Below are positions 44,522-53,340 of a stretch of DNA of 64,000 bases, piece after piece. This DNA is from Chryseobacterium sp. KLBC 52 (GTDB lineage Bacteria > Bacteroidota > Bacteroidia > Flavobacteriales > Weeksellaceae). The translations under genes and the position numbers were made by a program. The DNA lies in assembly GCF_003347605.1 (NCBI RefSeq), contig NZ_QDFZ01000011.1, positions 103,007-167,006 of the forward strand. Reading direction: 5' to 3'. Position 1 is the first letter of the stretch. Every line of letters starts with the position of its first letter. Below the pieces are notes generated by a model. That model did no database searches. It saw nothing but the letters and a program-made list of their open reading frames with translations, and was not told where the DNA came from.

Positions 44522-44541
44522 ATTTTAAAAAATAAAGAAAG

Positions 44542-45384
44542 ATGAAAATAAGTATTATTGGAGTAGGATTAATTGGTGGTTCGATGGCTTTGAAATTAAG
44601 AGAAAAAAACATCGCCAGTTTCATCTACGGAATCGATAACAATACACAGCATATCAGTGACGCATTAGAACTTAAAATCATTGATGCCGGAGTAGATCTT
44701 GAGCATGGAATTAAAAATTCGGATCTGATTATTCTTGCCATTCCTGTAGATGCGGCAAGAAAACTATTGCCTTCTGTTCTTGACTTAGTAACTGACCAGC
44801 AGACGGTAATGGATGCAGGTTCTACAAAAGCAGGCATCGTAAATGCGGTAAAAGACCATCCGAAACGTTCAAGATTTGTGGCTTTCCACCCGATGTGGGG
44901 AACAGAAAATAACGGTCCGAAATCCGCTATTGCAGAAAGTTTCTCCGGAAAAGCAGGTGTCATTTGTAACAAAGAAGAATCCGCAGAAGATGCACTGAAC
45001 ATTGTTGAACAAGTGGTTAATGCCCTTGATATGCACATGATTTACATGGATGCCCAAGATCACGATGTCCATACCGCTTATATTTCCCATATTTCCCACA
45101 TTACATCTTATGCCCTTGCCAATACGGTATTGGAAAAAGAACGTGAGGAAGAAACTATTTTTCAGCTTGCGAGCTCCGGTTTTTCAAGTACGGTACGTCT
45201 TGCCAAATCGCATCCTGAAATGTGGGTTCCCATCTTTAAACAAAACAAAGAAAATGTGCTGGATGTGCTGAACGAACATATCTCCCAACTCAGAAAATTC
45301 AAATCTGCCCTTGAAAAAGAGAATTATGAATACCTTGAAGAGCTGATCACCAATGCCAACAGAATCAGAGGAATTTTAAGGTAA
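44542..45384 (+). CDS. tyrA: Prephenate dehydrogenase
   Basis: TyrA oxidatively decarboxylates prephenate to 4-hydroxyphenylpyruvate, the committed step to tyrosine. The NAD-binding motif ISIIGVGLIGGSMALKLREK starts at residue 3. The prephenate-site motifs DAGSTKAGIV, FVAFHPMWGTENNGPKSAI and the helical HDVHTAYISHISH region are present. There is no chorismate mutase or ACT domain, so feedback control is probably at transcription through the upstream Tyr leader. 280 residues is the normal monofunctional length. Confidence 0.95.
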   Translation: MKISIIGVGLIGGSMALKLREKNIASFIYGIDNNTQHISDALELKIIDAGVDLEHGIKNSDLIILAIPVDAARKLLPSVLDLVTDQQTVMDAGSTKAGIVNAVKDHPKRSRFVAFHPMWGTENNGPKSAIAESFSGKAGVICNKEESAEDALNIVEQVVNALDMHMIYMDAQDHDVHTAYISHISHITSYALANTVLEKEREEETIFQLASSGFSSTVRLAKSHPEMWVPIFKQNKENVLDVLNEHISQLRKFKSALEKENYEYLEELITNANRIRGILR

Positions 45385-45437
45385 GCAATTCCACACGATA
45401 CTAAAAGCCCAACGGTTTTTACTTTTATTTTATTAAG

Positions 45438-45468
45438 AAACCCTTAGTCAGTAATGTCTAAGGGTTTT
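45438..45468. terminator. Terminator between convergent tyrA and sdaA
   Basis: AAACCCTTAG, 10-base loop, CTAAGGGTTTT between two genes that face each other; usable from both sides. Confidence 0.8.
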
Positions 45469-45493
45469 ATGTTGTAAAATAATGGTATTTCTA

Positions 45494-46912
45494 TTAACAC
45501 TCCGGAACGTTAACGGCAATGGCAAGTCCGCCTTCGGAAGTTTCTTTAAAACGGTCACTCATAGACTGAGCCGTTTCCCACATGGTAAGAATCACCTCAT
45601 CCAATGTTACCTTTGCCTTGGTAGGATCACTTTCCAGTGCGATATTGGCTGCCGTAATGGCTTTCATCGCGCCCATTGTATTTCTTTCGATACATGGAAT
45701 CTGTACCAATCCTTTAATTGGATCGCAGGTTAATCCAAGGTGATGTTCCATCGCAATTTCTGCCGCCATCAATACCTGCCCTACGCTTCCTCCTAAGATT
45801 TCTGTAAGTCCGGCTGCTGCCATGGCAGATGATACTCCGATTTCCGCCTGACATCCTCCCATCGCCGCAGAAATAGTTGCATTTTTCTTGAATAAGGTCC
45901 CGATTTCTCCTGCTACAAGCAAGAATCTTATAATATCCTCCTCACTCGTAAATGGGGTAAATGCCTGAGAGTACATCAATACCGCCGGAATAACCCCACT
46001 CGCTCCATTGGTAGGCGCAGTAATAATCCTTCCGAAACTTGCATTCTCTTCATTCACAGCCAGTGCAAAACAGGCAATCCACTTGTTGATATTAGTAAAG
46101 TTCTCTTCAGCGTCTACTACCTGCTGGAACCATTCATCTTTATTTTTATAAATCTTATCTCCCAGCAGCTTTCTGTTGATTCCTGCTGCTCTTCGGGTAA
46201 CATTCAGTCCGCCCGGAAGAATTCCTTCTTTGTTTACTCCTTTATAAATGCATTCTTTGATCTGCTGCCAGATGTAAAGCGCTTCCTGTCTTGTTTCGTC
46301 CTGAGTTCTCCAGCTTTCTTCATTCATGAAAATCAAATCTGACATTTTGTCAAATCCCAGCTTTTCACAGTATTTTGCAATATCTGAAGCTTTATGACAA
46401 GGATACAGCGTACGTACACACTGCTTCTGAATAGAGTTTTTTTCCTGGCTGGCAATGAAACCGCCTCCTACAGAATAAAAATCCTGCACAAGTTCAGTTC
46501 CGTCTTCGAAAACAGCTCTGAAGATCATTCCGTTCGGATGAAAATCAAGGCTCTTTTTCATGTTTAAAATCAAATGATGTCCGTAGATGAATGGAATTAC
46601 CTTTTCACCACCAAGATTAATGGTCTGAGTACTCTTGATGTAATCTATCTTTTCATCAATTTTTGAAGTGTTGATCGTCTTAAAATCTTCTCCGTTCAAC
46701 CCAAGCATTCCGGCAATATCAGTTCCGTGCCCAATCCCCGTTTTGGCGAGTGAGCCAAAGAATTCAAGAAAAACTTCTTTAACTTCTTCGATTGATCTTT
46801 CTCTTTTTATAATCCTGATAAATGCAGCTGCTGCATTCCAAGGTCCCATTGTATGCGAACTGGATGGGCCTATCCCTACTTTAATAATCTCAAAAACCGA
46901 TATTGATTCCAT
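45494..46912 (-). CDS. sdaA: L-serine ammonia-lyase, iron-sulfur type
   Basis: This single-chain enzyme converts serine to pyruvate and ammonia with a [4Fe-4S] cluster. The N-terminal beta domain (SVFEIIKVGIGPSSSHTMGP) and the C-terminal catalytic domain (ITAPTNGASGVIPAVL; CDPIKGLVQIPCIERN with cluster cysteines) are intact. The final residue is a cysteine (VNVPEC), matching enzymes in which the C-terminal cysteine enters the active site and caps the cluster. 472 residues is normal. TATCTTTG at 46946-46939 on the minus strand is a probable -7 element. Confidence 0.95.
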   Translation of the reverse strand: MESISVFEIIKVGIGPSSSHTMGPWNAAAAFIRIIKRERSIEEVKEVFLEFFGSLAKTGIGHGTDIAGMLGLNGEDFKTINTSKIDEKIDYIKSTQTINLGGEKVIPFIYGHHLILNMKKSLDFHPNGMIFRAVFEDGTELVQDFYSVGGGFIASQEKNSIQKQCVRTLYPCHKASDIAKYCEKLGFDKMSDLIFMNEESWRTQDETRQEALYIWQQIKECIYKGVNKEGILPGGLNVTRRAAGINRKLLGDKIYKNKDEWFQQVVDAEENFTNINKWIACFALAVNEENASFGRIITAPTNGASGVIPAVLMYSQAFTPFTSEEDIIRFLLVAGEIGTLFKKNATISAAMGGCQAEIGVSSAMAAAGLTEILGGSVGQVLMAAEIAMEHHLGLTCDPIKGLVQIPCIERNTMGAMKAITAANIALESDPTKAKVTLDEVILTMWETAQSMSDRFKETSEGGLAIAVNVPEC

Positions 46913-46938
46913 AAATGATTCGTCATTTTCCTCAGAAA

Positions 46939-46946
46939 CAAAGATA
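46939..46946 (-). promoter_or_regulatory. -7 element of sdaA (TATCTTTG)
   Basis: TAnnTTTG match on the minus strand, 26 bases before the sdaA ATG. Confidence 0.5.
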
Positions 46947-47093
46947 CATGATAAATCCTAATATATGCATAGCAAAATCTTAGATTTATTTGGTTTTGAC
47001 AGTCCGTAAAACAAGTATTTTTGTAGATTAGCCGGTTATATGAATTTCAATCTGATCTATCATTATACTGTTCTTTTTAATCATTTTTTTTAA

Positions 47094-47672
47094 ATGGAAA
47101 CATTAATTAAAAGCATTTTGCAGCATGTCCAATTAAGTCCGGAAGAAATAACGGTCTGTAAAAGTTTCTGGACAGAAAAGACATTGGAAAAAGGTGATTT
47201 CCTATTGAGAAACGGAGAAATCTGCCGCCATGACAGTTATATCATTTCAGGTGTTTTAAAAGCTTTCTGCATCAATGAAGACAACGGAAATGAAGAAATT
47301 CTCTTTTTAGCCATTGATCACTGGTGGGCTACTGATATCACCAGTTTTTCAAAACAGAAACCTTCTATTTATAATATTCAGGCGGTAGAAGAAACAAAGC
47401 TCCTACAGATCAGCCATCAGTCTTTTCAAAAAATGCTGAAGGAAATTCCCTCCTTAGAAAGATACTTCAGAATCATTCTGGAAAGTTATCTCGGAACGCT
47501 GGAAAAAAGAGTCGTGTTCAATCATATGCACAAAGCGGAACAGAAGTATTATGATTTTCTGGAAACCTATCCTGATATTTCCTCCAGAGTTCCTCAGTAT
47601 CTGATTGCTTCCTATCTCGGTGTAACTCCCGAATTCATCAGCCGGATCAGGAAAAAAAATAAATCCTCTTGA
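47094..47672 (+). CDS. Crp/Fnr-family cyclic-nucleotide-binding-like regulator
   Basis: An N-terminal cupin-like effector domain (GDFLLRNGEICRHDSYIISG near residue 33; ILFLAIDHWWATDITSFSKQ) is joined by a long helix to a short winged-helix domain with the recognition motif RVPQYLIASYLGVTPEFISRIRK at about residues 165-187. The arginine-glutamate ligand set of true CRP is not obvious, so cAMP binding is doubtful. The azoreductase gene starts 60 bases downstream and is the obvious candidate target. Confidence 0.88.
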   Translation: METLIKSILQHVQLSPEEITVCKSFWTEKTLEKGDFLLRNGEICRHDSYIISGVLKAFCINEDNGNEEILFLAIDHWWATDITSFSKQKPSIYNIQAVEETKLLQISHQSFQKMLKEIPSLERYFRIILESYLGTLEKRVVFNHMHKAEQKYYDFLETYPDISSRVPQYLIASYLGVTPEFISRIRKKNKSS

Positions 47673-47732
47673 ACTAGATCAATTTTTCACAACTCAATAA
47701 TCAGGAATTTTGCGGGTATAAATTCTTAACAA

Positions 47733-48356
47733 ATGAAAATACTGATTATTAATGCCAGTGTAAGAAACGAAAGATCTTACAGCCGAAAACTGACCCAGCT
47801 TTTCGTTGAAAACTGGACAAGCAAATACCCTCTTGACACGTTCACCTACAGAGAAGCAGGAACTGATACTATTCCCAATATTGATGAATCATGGATTGCA
47901 GGCGCATTCAAAAGATCTTCAGACAAAGCTGAAGAAAACCAAAAACCTTTACAGCTGAGTAATGAACTCGTCAAAGAACTCAAAGAACATGATGTATATG
48001 TCATCGGAACACCTATGTACAACTGGTCTATTCCGTCCGGATTAAAAGCATATATTGATCAGGTCATGCGAATCAATGAAACATGGAAATTCCGATCCGG
48101 AGTTCCGGATGGTGACTATGTAGGACTTCTTGAAAACAAAAAGCTTTTTATCCTCTCAACCCGTGGTGATACCGGATACGGAGAAAATGAAAAGAACGGA
48201 CATATCAATTTCCAAACGACTTATCTGAAGCATATTTTCGGAATTATGGGTGTACATGATGTTACCATTCATTCCTTAGATAATGAAGAATTCGGAGGTG
48301 AGGTCTTTGAAAATTCTAAAAATAAAATCTTCGAAGCCATTGAATCCATTCGATAA
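47733..48356 (+). CDS. FMN-dependent NADH-azoreductase / NAD(P)H:quinone reductase
   Basis: A flavodoxin-like fold with the FMN phosphate loop ILIINASVRNERSYSRKLTQ at residue 3 and the family motif GTPMYNWSIPSGLKAYIDQV near residue 90, followed by LFILSTRGDTGYGE. AzoR-type enzymes reduce quinones and azo compounds using NADH. 207 residues is normal. It is co-directional with the Crp-like regulator. Confidence 0.88.
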   Translation: MKILIINASVRNERSYSRKLTQLFVENWTSKYPLDTFTYREAGTDTIPNIDESWIAGAFKRSSDKAEENQKPLQLSNELVKELKEHDVYVIGTPMYNWSIPSGLKAYIDQVMRINETWKFRSGVPDGDYVGLLENKKLFILSTRGDTGYGENEKNGHINFQTTYLKHIFGIMGVHDVTIHSLDNEEFGGEVFENSKNKIFEAIESIR

Positions 48357-48381
48357 ATTATTTTTGATTTAATATAACAAT

Positions 48382-48540
48382 CAGCAGGCTATCTCAAAAG
48401 CCCAATTATTGGGCACTTGTCATTGACTACGTCGAATCTTTGATTTCTGACGAAGGAAGAATCTTATTAATAACCATACGGATCAGATTCTTCACTACAT
48501 TTCATTTCTTTCAGAATGACACTTTTGGGAAAGTCCTCTA
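48382..48540. repeat. MITE-like intergenic repeat with imperfect terminal inverted repeats
   Basis: AGGCTATCTCAAAAG at one end and CTTTTGGGAAAGTCCT at the other are imperfect inverted repeats. Inside are two related stretches (GAATCTTTGATTTCTGACGA and AGATTCTTCACTACATTTC). There is no open frame. The function is unknown. Confidence 0.55.
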
Positions 48541-48546
48541 TTTTTA

Positions 48547-49899
48547 TCAGCTGAAACTTTCCTCATGTTGAGAAAGGTCAAGACCTTTATTTTCGGACTC
48601 TTCAGAAACCCTTAGCGTAATGATAGCATTTGTAATCTTGTACAACAGCAATGAACCGAAGAATGTAAAAGCAGACACCAAAATCAATGCTGCCATATGA
48701 TGAAGAAATACTTCAATCCCACCATGAAGCAGACTGGCTTTTTCACCATGAGCAAAGATGGCGGTAAGAATCATTCCCATAATTCCCCCTACTCCATGAC
48801 AGGCAAAAACATCCAGTGTGTCATCTATTTTCTTTAACCCTTTCCAGTTGACCATTATATTAGAAACTATCGCTGTAATAAATCCTATAAAAAGACTCTC
48901 CTGAATACTTACAAAACCACATCCCGGAGTAATGGCTACCAAACCTACCACTGCTCCGATACACGCTCCCAAAGCAGAAACACTTCTTCCATTTATTCTG
49001 TCAAAAAAGATCCAGGTCATCATCGCTGAAGCAGAAGCAATGGTAGTTGTTCCAAAAGCGGTAGCCGCAGACGCAGAAGCACTCAGCGCAGATCCGGCAT
49101 TGAAACCAAACCATCCGAACCACAGCATTCCTGTTCCCAGAAGTACATACGGGATATTCGAAGGTTCATGATGCGGATTTTTTCGGTTTCCTACCACCAT
49201 AGCGCCGGCAAGGGCTGCAAAGCCTGCACTCATATGCACCACGGTTCCACCAGCAAAATCCTTTACTCCAAAGTATTTATTCAAAAGGCCTTCCGGATGC
49301 CATACCATATGACAAAGAGGCGTATAAATAAAGATACTGAAAAGAACGATGAATAATAAATAGGAAATAAAGCGAACCCTTTCTGCGAATGATCCCGTAA
49401 TAATAGCCGGAGTAATAACCGCAAACTTCATCTGAAACAGAGCAAACAGGATAAATGGTATCGTTGGTGCCATCAGTTTATGAGGCAAATTTCCGACTCC
49501 ATTAAAAAAGGGATAACTTAAAGGATTTCCAATGATGCCATAATGTTTTCCGGCAATCGTAATGCCCAGAGATTCTCCGAAGGATAAAGAAAAACCTACA
49601 ACAACCCAGACCATAGAGATCACTCCTAAAGCAATAAAGCTCTGCAGCATCGTAGAAATGACATTTTTCTTCCCAACCATTCCACCATAAAAGAAGGAAA
49701 GTCCCGGTGTCATCAAAAGAACAAGCCCTGCCGCAGCCAAAATCCAGGCTACATCCGCACCTACAATTTTATCTTCACTTAAAAACGCTCCCGTATCAGG
49801 AATATCTGCAGCCGGATTCCAGAATAACCCTCCGATGGCTACAAGCGCGATAACAGAGAATGAAACAATCCATTTTAAGCCAACTTTCATAAAATTCAT
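48547..49899 (-). CDS. amt: Ammonium transporter
   Basis: Amt proteins are trimeric channels for ammonium. About 11 membrane helices and the signatures ILAAAGLVLLMTPGLSFFYG, FAGGTVVHMSAGFAALAGA (first pore histidine) and CHGVGGIMGMILTAIF (second pore histidine) are present. I start at the ATG at 49899 because a longer frame begins with TTG at 49914, and that TTG is part of the -7 element. No glnK-type gene adjoins it; the cytoplasmic tail is short (EESENKGLDLSQHEESFS). Confidence 0.94.
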   Translation of the reverse strand: MNFMKVGLKWIVSFSVIALVAIGGLFWNPAADIPDTGAFLSEDKIVGADVAWILAAAGLVLLMTPGLSFFYGGMVGKKNVISTMLQSFIALGVISMVWVVVGFSLSFGESLGITIAGKHYGIIGNPLSYPFFNGVGNLPHKLMAPTIPFILFALFQMKFAVITPAIITGSFAERVRFISYLLFIVLFSIFIYTPLCHMVWHPEGLLNKYFGVKDFAGGTVVHMSAGFAALAGAMVVGNRKNPHHEPSNIPYVLLGTGMLWFGWFGFNAGSALSASASAATAFGTTTIASASAMMTWIFFDRINGRSVSALGACIGAVVGLVAITPGCGFVSIQESLFIGFITAIVSNIMVNWKGLKKIDDTLDVFACHGVGGIMGMILTAIFAHGEKASLLHGGIEVFLHHMAALILVSAFTFFGSLLLYKITNAIITLRVSEESENKGLDLSQHEESFS

Positions 49900-49911
49900 A
49901 TTTAACCCTAT

Positions 49912-49919
49912 CAAATTTA
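49912..49919 (-). promoter_or_regulatory. -7 element of amt (TAAATTTG)
   Basis: TAnnTTTG match on the minus strand, 12 bases before the amt ATG at 49899. It decides the start-codon choice. Confidence 0.55.
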
Positions 49920-49992
49920 AACATAATTTTCATAAAAACTATAATTTTGAATAGCACACCCCTATAAAAATACCATTACACGAATAATATTT

Positions 49993-50640
49993 TTAATTTT
50001 CACAAAACACTTCCTTTAGTATTTTCGAAACTTCTTTGGATTTTGTAGCGGGAAAAAGATGGGTTCCTCCTTTTATCACGTAATCCGGATTCGAATAACG
50101 GATGGGAAAAACAATGTCTTTATCACCTGATATCTGAATAACATTCGGGTTTTCATCAAACTTCCATTCAGAAACTTTTTCCACAGACCATTTCAGATAA
50201 TAAGGGTCTCTTACTTTAAAATATTGAAGAAGTTTAGGATTTTTAGGATCAAAAAGCTTTCGGATAACTGCATACACGTTGGCTGCTTTATCGTTGAACA
50301 ATCCTACAGGAAGAATTCTTGGAATCCTGGTAACCTCACCTGTCCTGATGAATCTGGATTTTTCCTTATCAGATTTTATACTTCCCAGGATCACAACTTT
50401 TTCTGCAGGTTTCAATTGATTGATCTCCTGCACAATAATTCCACCGAAAGAATAACCTAGCAGATAAAATGGTTCTGCATCATCTACTTTCTCTGCCATT
50501 CTTTTAACATAGGCATCGAAAGGCTCATTTTTTTCAGGAATAAGCCAGTCTATAAAAATCAATTCACAGTGTTTGGGAAACTCTATTCTTTCAAGGACCT
50601 TGAAGTCTGCTCCCAGACCGCTTACGATATAAATTTTCAT
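49993..50640 (-). CDS. Alpha/beta hydrolase
   Basis: The nucleophile elbow GYSFGG lies near residue 62 (EPFYLLGYSFGGIIVQEINQ), with the oxyanion loop VSGLGADFKV at residue 5, an acid candidate in VIQISGDKDIVFPI and the histidine in IKGGTHLFPATKSKEV. No signal peptide. The substrate is unknown. At 215 residues it is a compact cap-poor member of the family. Confidence 0.82.
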   Translation of the reverse strand: MKIYIVSGLGADFKVLERIEFPKHCELIFIDWLIPEKNEPFDAYVKRMAEKVDDAEPFYLLGYSFGGIIVQEINQLKPAEKVVILGSIKSDKEKSRFIRTGEVTRIPRILPVGLFNDKAANVYAVIRKLFDPKNPKLLQYFKVRDPYYLKWSVEKVSEWKFDENPNVIQISGDKDIVFPIRYSNPDYVIKGGTHLFPATKSKEVSKILKEVFCEN

Positions 50641-50708
50641 ACCACTAATTTATGAAAAATACAGAAACAAGGGAAACGCAGTACCCAATCTTTATGGGAT
50701 AAAGCATA

Positions 50709-50739
50709 AAAAAGGAGCAGTCCTCACGAACTGCTCTTC
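50709..50739 (-). terminator. Terminator of the first yceI gene
   Basis: GAGCAGT/ACTGCTC hairpin with an 8-base loop. On the minus strand the stem is followed by CCTTTTTT, 21 bases past the yceI stop. Confidence 0.75.
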
Positions 50740-50759
50740 TGTATTGATAAAAATATCTC

Positions 50760-51386
50760 TTATTTTTTCTTCTTTGGAATTCTGTTTTCGTTATCCAGCA
50801 TTTCTGTAGAAACTTTGAACTGAATGTCCATTTCGTTCTTGATGAAATAATCTTTCAATGAAGACTGATAGAATACTTTAAAGTCTCTTCTGTTCAGAGA
50901 GAACTTTGCAGACTCAATCGAAGTTGTAAACTGAGTAACATAAACATTCGCAGGGAAAGAGATTGTTTTTCTCACTCCTTTAAGGGTAAGATCACCGTAC
51001 ACTGTAGAATTGTATTCACTGTTTGCTAAAGGAATAATTTTAGTCAAATGGAATTTTGCAATAGGGAATTTTTTCACTTCAAAGAAGTTTGTACTTTTCA
51101 GGTCGTTGGTAAGCTTGATCTGATCTTCATCAGAAACATCCCCTGCCATCATACTTCTCATATCTATTACAAACTCTCCGTCAACAAGCACCGTATGGTC
51201 AAAGTTGAATTTTCCGCTTTTTAGCTTTATTGTTCCTGAGTGGGAAGTTTCTTCAGTTTTCACCACCTTATACCCCCACCATCTGATCTCTGATGAAGTC
51301 ACTTTTGCAACCTTATCAAATTTCTTCTGGGCAGAAACAAATGACATGCTTGCGCACACCATAGCAAACAATAGTAATCTTTTCAT
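50760..51386 (-). CDS. YceI family protein
   Basis: A signal peptide (MKRLLLFAMVCASMSFVSAQ) is followed by a YceI lipocalin-like beta-barrel, which in the family binds isoprenoid-type lipids in the periplasm. Typical segments are SSEIRWWGYKVVKTEETSHS, GEFVIDMRSM and SGTIKLKSGKF, and VYGDLTLKGVRKTISFPANV. A close paralogue lies immediately upstream on the same strand, separated by a terminator, so the two are expressed separately. Confidence 0.9.
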   Translation of the reverse strand: MKRLLLFAMVCASMSFVSAQKKFDKVAKVTSSEIRWWGYKVVKTEETSHSGTIKLKSGKFNFDHTVLVDGEFVIDMRSMMAGDVSDEDQIKLTNDLKSTNFFEVKKFPIAKFHLTKIIPLANSEYNSTVYGDLTLKGVRKTISFPANVYVTQFTTSIESAKFSLNRRDFKVFYQSSLKDYFIKNEMDIQFKVSTEMLDNENRIPKKKK

Positions 51387-51418
51387 TCTTTTTTATTTAC
51401 AATTCAACAAAAATAAAA

Positions 51419-51443
51419 AAAAGTGTAGAACTTCTACACTTTT
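51419..51443. terminator. Terminator between the two yceI genes
   Basis: AAAAGTGTAGAA, one base, TTCTACACTTTT: 12-bp perfect stem 22 bases past the stop of the upstream yceI gene. Confidence 0.88.
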
Positions 51444-51464
51444 AATAATCTTTTTTTGATTAAT

Positions 51465-52031
51465 TTATTGAGCAGTTACCTTTACAAGCATATCAATATC
51501 ATCCTTCACAAAAACATCCTGCATTGTAGACTTGTAAGCTACGTCAAATTTTTGTCTGTCGAAAGAGAATTTGTTTGATACTAAACTTACTACTCCTTTG
51601 CTGTAAGAAATCTTTGCAGGGAAAGAGATTGGGCTTGTTTTTCCTTTTACAGTAAGGTTTCCGGTTACAAGAGAATTATAAATTTTATCGTTGTTTTTCT
51701 TTACTCCTGTAATTTTGAAGCTAGCAGTTGGGAATTTTTCCACTTCAAAGAAGTCACCGTTTTTAAGGTGTCCGTTTAATTTCTGCTGATATTCTCCTGT
51801 AAGGTCAGTAGAGCTGATTGAAGTCATATCCAATACGAAGCTTCCGCCTACCAACTGGTTTCCTTTCATCACCATATCTCCAGACTTTACTTTCACAGTA
51901 CCGTCGTGAGAGCTAGCCTCAGATTTTGCTACTTTGTATCCCCACCAGTGTACATCAGACGCTACTACTTTTTTTGACTGTCCGAAAGCTAAACCACCAG
52001 CTAAAACTGCTAATAAAAATATTTTTTTCAT
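51465..52031 (-). CDS. YceI family protein, paralogue
   Basis: Signal peptide (MKKIFLLAVLAGGLAFGQS), then the same fold and motifs as the neighbour (ASDVHWWGYKVAKSEASSHD; LVTGNLTVKGKTSPISFPAK). The WWGYKV-SHDGT-VKSG pattern shared by both shows a tandem duplication. TACCTTTG on the minus strand at 52069-52062 is a probable -7 element. It is shorter than the neighbour, which has an extra loop and a basic tail. Confidence 0.9.
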   Translation of the reverse strand: MKKIFLLAVLAGGLAFGQSKKVVASDVHWWGYKVAKSEASSHDGTVKVKSGDMVMKGNQLVGGSFVLDMTSISSTDLTGEYQQKLNGHLKNGDFFEVEKFPTASFKITGVKKNNDKIYNSLVTGNLTVKGKTSPISFPAKISYSKGVVSLVSNKFSFDRQKFDVAYKSTMQDVFVKDDIDMLVKVTAQ

Positions 52032-52061
52032 TGAATAGAGTTATTTACTTATTTAACAGTA

Positions 52062-52069
52062 CAAAGGTA
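52062..52069 (-). promoter_or_regulatory. -7 element of the upstream yceI gene (TACCTTTG)
   Basis: TAnnTTTG match on the minus strand, 30 bases before the ATG. Confidence 0.5.
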
Positions 52070-52145
52070 GGTATCTTATTCAATAGATTTCATTGATGTA
52101 TATCAATAAAAATTATTATTTTCATGAATAATATCATCCCATAAA

Positions 52146-52171
52146 AAAACTCCGAATTTCTTCGGAGTTTT
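52146..52171 (-). terminator. Terminator of glk
   Basis: AAAACTCCGAA / TTCGGAGTTTT, 11-bp stem just past the glucokinase stop, with T run on the minus strand. Confidence 0.88.
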
Positions 52172-52174
52172 ATT

Positions 52175-53224
52175 TTATAGCTGATAGTAAGCGGTGTAAA
52201 GCGCTATACCATTTAATGCAGTATGGTTTTGCTTAACCAGATAGATGGGAGTATTTTTCAGCATTTCCTCCATTTTATCACTGATCTTGAATTTCTCGTA
52301 GAATTTCGCCTTATCAATATAGTCTGCAATCATCTGCGGAATATCTCCGGCAATCAGTAAACCTCCGGTAGCCTTTAATTTCAATGTTAAGTTATTGGCC
52401 TCTCTTGCCAGAAACTCAAGGAAAGTATCCAAAGCGATTCTGCAGATCAGTACATTCTCCTCAATAGCCGCTTTATAAAGTTCTTCCACAAAATTCCCCT
52501 GTGCAAGACGTTCTCCTAACCATTCAGGTTCAGGGTGTCTTTTCACGTCTCTTAAGAATCTGTAGATATTGAATAAACCTGACTTTGAAAGTACATTTTC
52601 CCAGCTTACAATACCATAGATATTATTTAAGAACTGGTAAAATTCAACTTCTACGTTGGTTCTTGGTGAAAACTCTGAGTGTCCTCCTTCTGTGGCGAAA
52701 GGTCTCAGGTATTTTCCGTCAAAGAAATATCCGGCTTCTCCTAATCCGTTTCCGGGAGCAAGAACCGCTACATTTCCTTTTTCAAGATGTCCGCTTGTAT
52801 AAATAGCTTCAAGGTGATTATCTTCAAGAAGAGCCATCCCGTAGGCTGAAGCTTCCAGGTCGTTCAGCATTTCTACTTTTTCAAACCCGAAATCGCGTGT
52901 ATACTCGGCAATATCTAAATACCAACCTAATCTTGCTGGACTGCTTTTCCCGTCCAATACAGGACCTGGCACTGCCATTCCCAGACGTTTTACGTTTTCA
53001 AGCTGATTATCCTGAATAAACTTCTTTAAAATATCTGAAAAAGAAGAATATTCTTTGGTTGCATATGTATTTTCTACTTTTATCTCAAGACCTCCGTTCC
53101 CGGATACAAAATAGCCTAAGATTGTTATATCTTCACGGAGACTTGCTCCAATGATAGAAACATTATCATTATTACTGTTCTCTACTCCTGGTAAATAAAG
53201 TGGAAATTTTGGATTCAGAATCAT
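52175..53224 (-). CDS. glk: Glucokinase
   Basis: This ROK-unrelated bacterial glucokinase (Glk family) phosphorylates glucose with ATP. Visible motifs are SIIGASLREDITILGYFVSG near the start, LGMAVPGPVLDGK, EMLNDLEASAYGMAL and LAPGNGLGEAGYFFDGKYLR with FATEGGHSEFSPR (glucose-binding acidic and histidine residues). An open frame extends 23 codons further upstream, but that part overlaps the -7 element and approaches the terminator of the preceding gene, so I use the ATG at 53224 (349 aa). Confidence 0.92.
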   Translation of the reverse strand: MILNPKFPLYLPGVENSNNDNVSIIGASLREDITILGYFVSGNGGLEIKVENTYATKEYSSFSDILKKFIQDNQLENVKRLGMAVPGPVLDGKSSPARLGWYLDIAEYTRDFGFEKVEMLNDLEASAYGMALLEDNHLEAIYTSGHLEKGNVAVLAPGNGLGEAGYFFDGKYLRPFATEGGHSEFSPRTNVEVEFYQFLNNIYGIVSWENVLSKSGLFNIYRFLRDVKRHPEPEWLGERLAQGNFVEELYKAAIEENVLICRIALDTFLEFLAREANNLTLKLKATGGLLIAGDIPQMIADYIDKAKFYEKFKISDKMEEMLKNTPIYLVKQNHTALNGIALYTAYYQL

Positions 53225-53239
53225 AACCTCAAATTTTAC

Positions 53240-53247
53240 CAAATATA
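53240..53247 (-). promoter_or_regulatory. -7 element of glk (TATATTTG)
   Basis: TAnnTTTG match on the minus strand, 15 bases before the chosen ATG; it argues against the longer start. Confidence 0.5.
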
Positions 53248-53280
53248 ATAATTGTTTTTGTAAATCCTGCACAGAACAAA

Positions 53281-53310
53281 AAAACCTTTCCACTTTCGTG
53301 AAAAGGTTTT
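53281..53310 (-). terminator. Terminator of the outer-membrane protein gene
   Basis: A 13-bp stem with one mismatch (AAAACCTTTtCAC-type arms) and A/T runs, 31 bases past the stop codon. Confidence 0.8.
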
Positions 53311-53340
53311 GGTTAATAATTGTTTATATATTAAATCTAA

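Noticed and set aside
53225..53293. Longer glucokinase start giving 372 residues
   Set aside because: The extra 23 codons run over the -7 element at 53240-53247 and come next to the terminator of the preceding gene.
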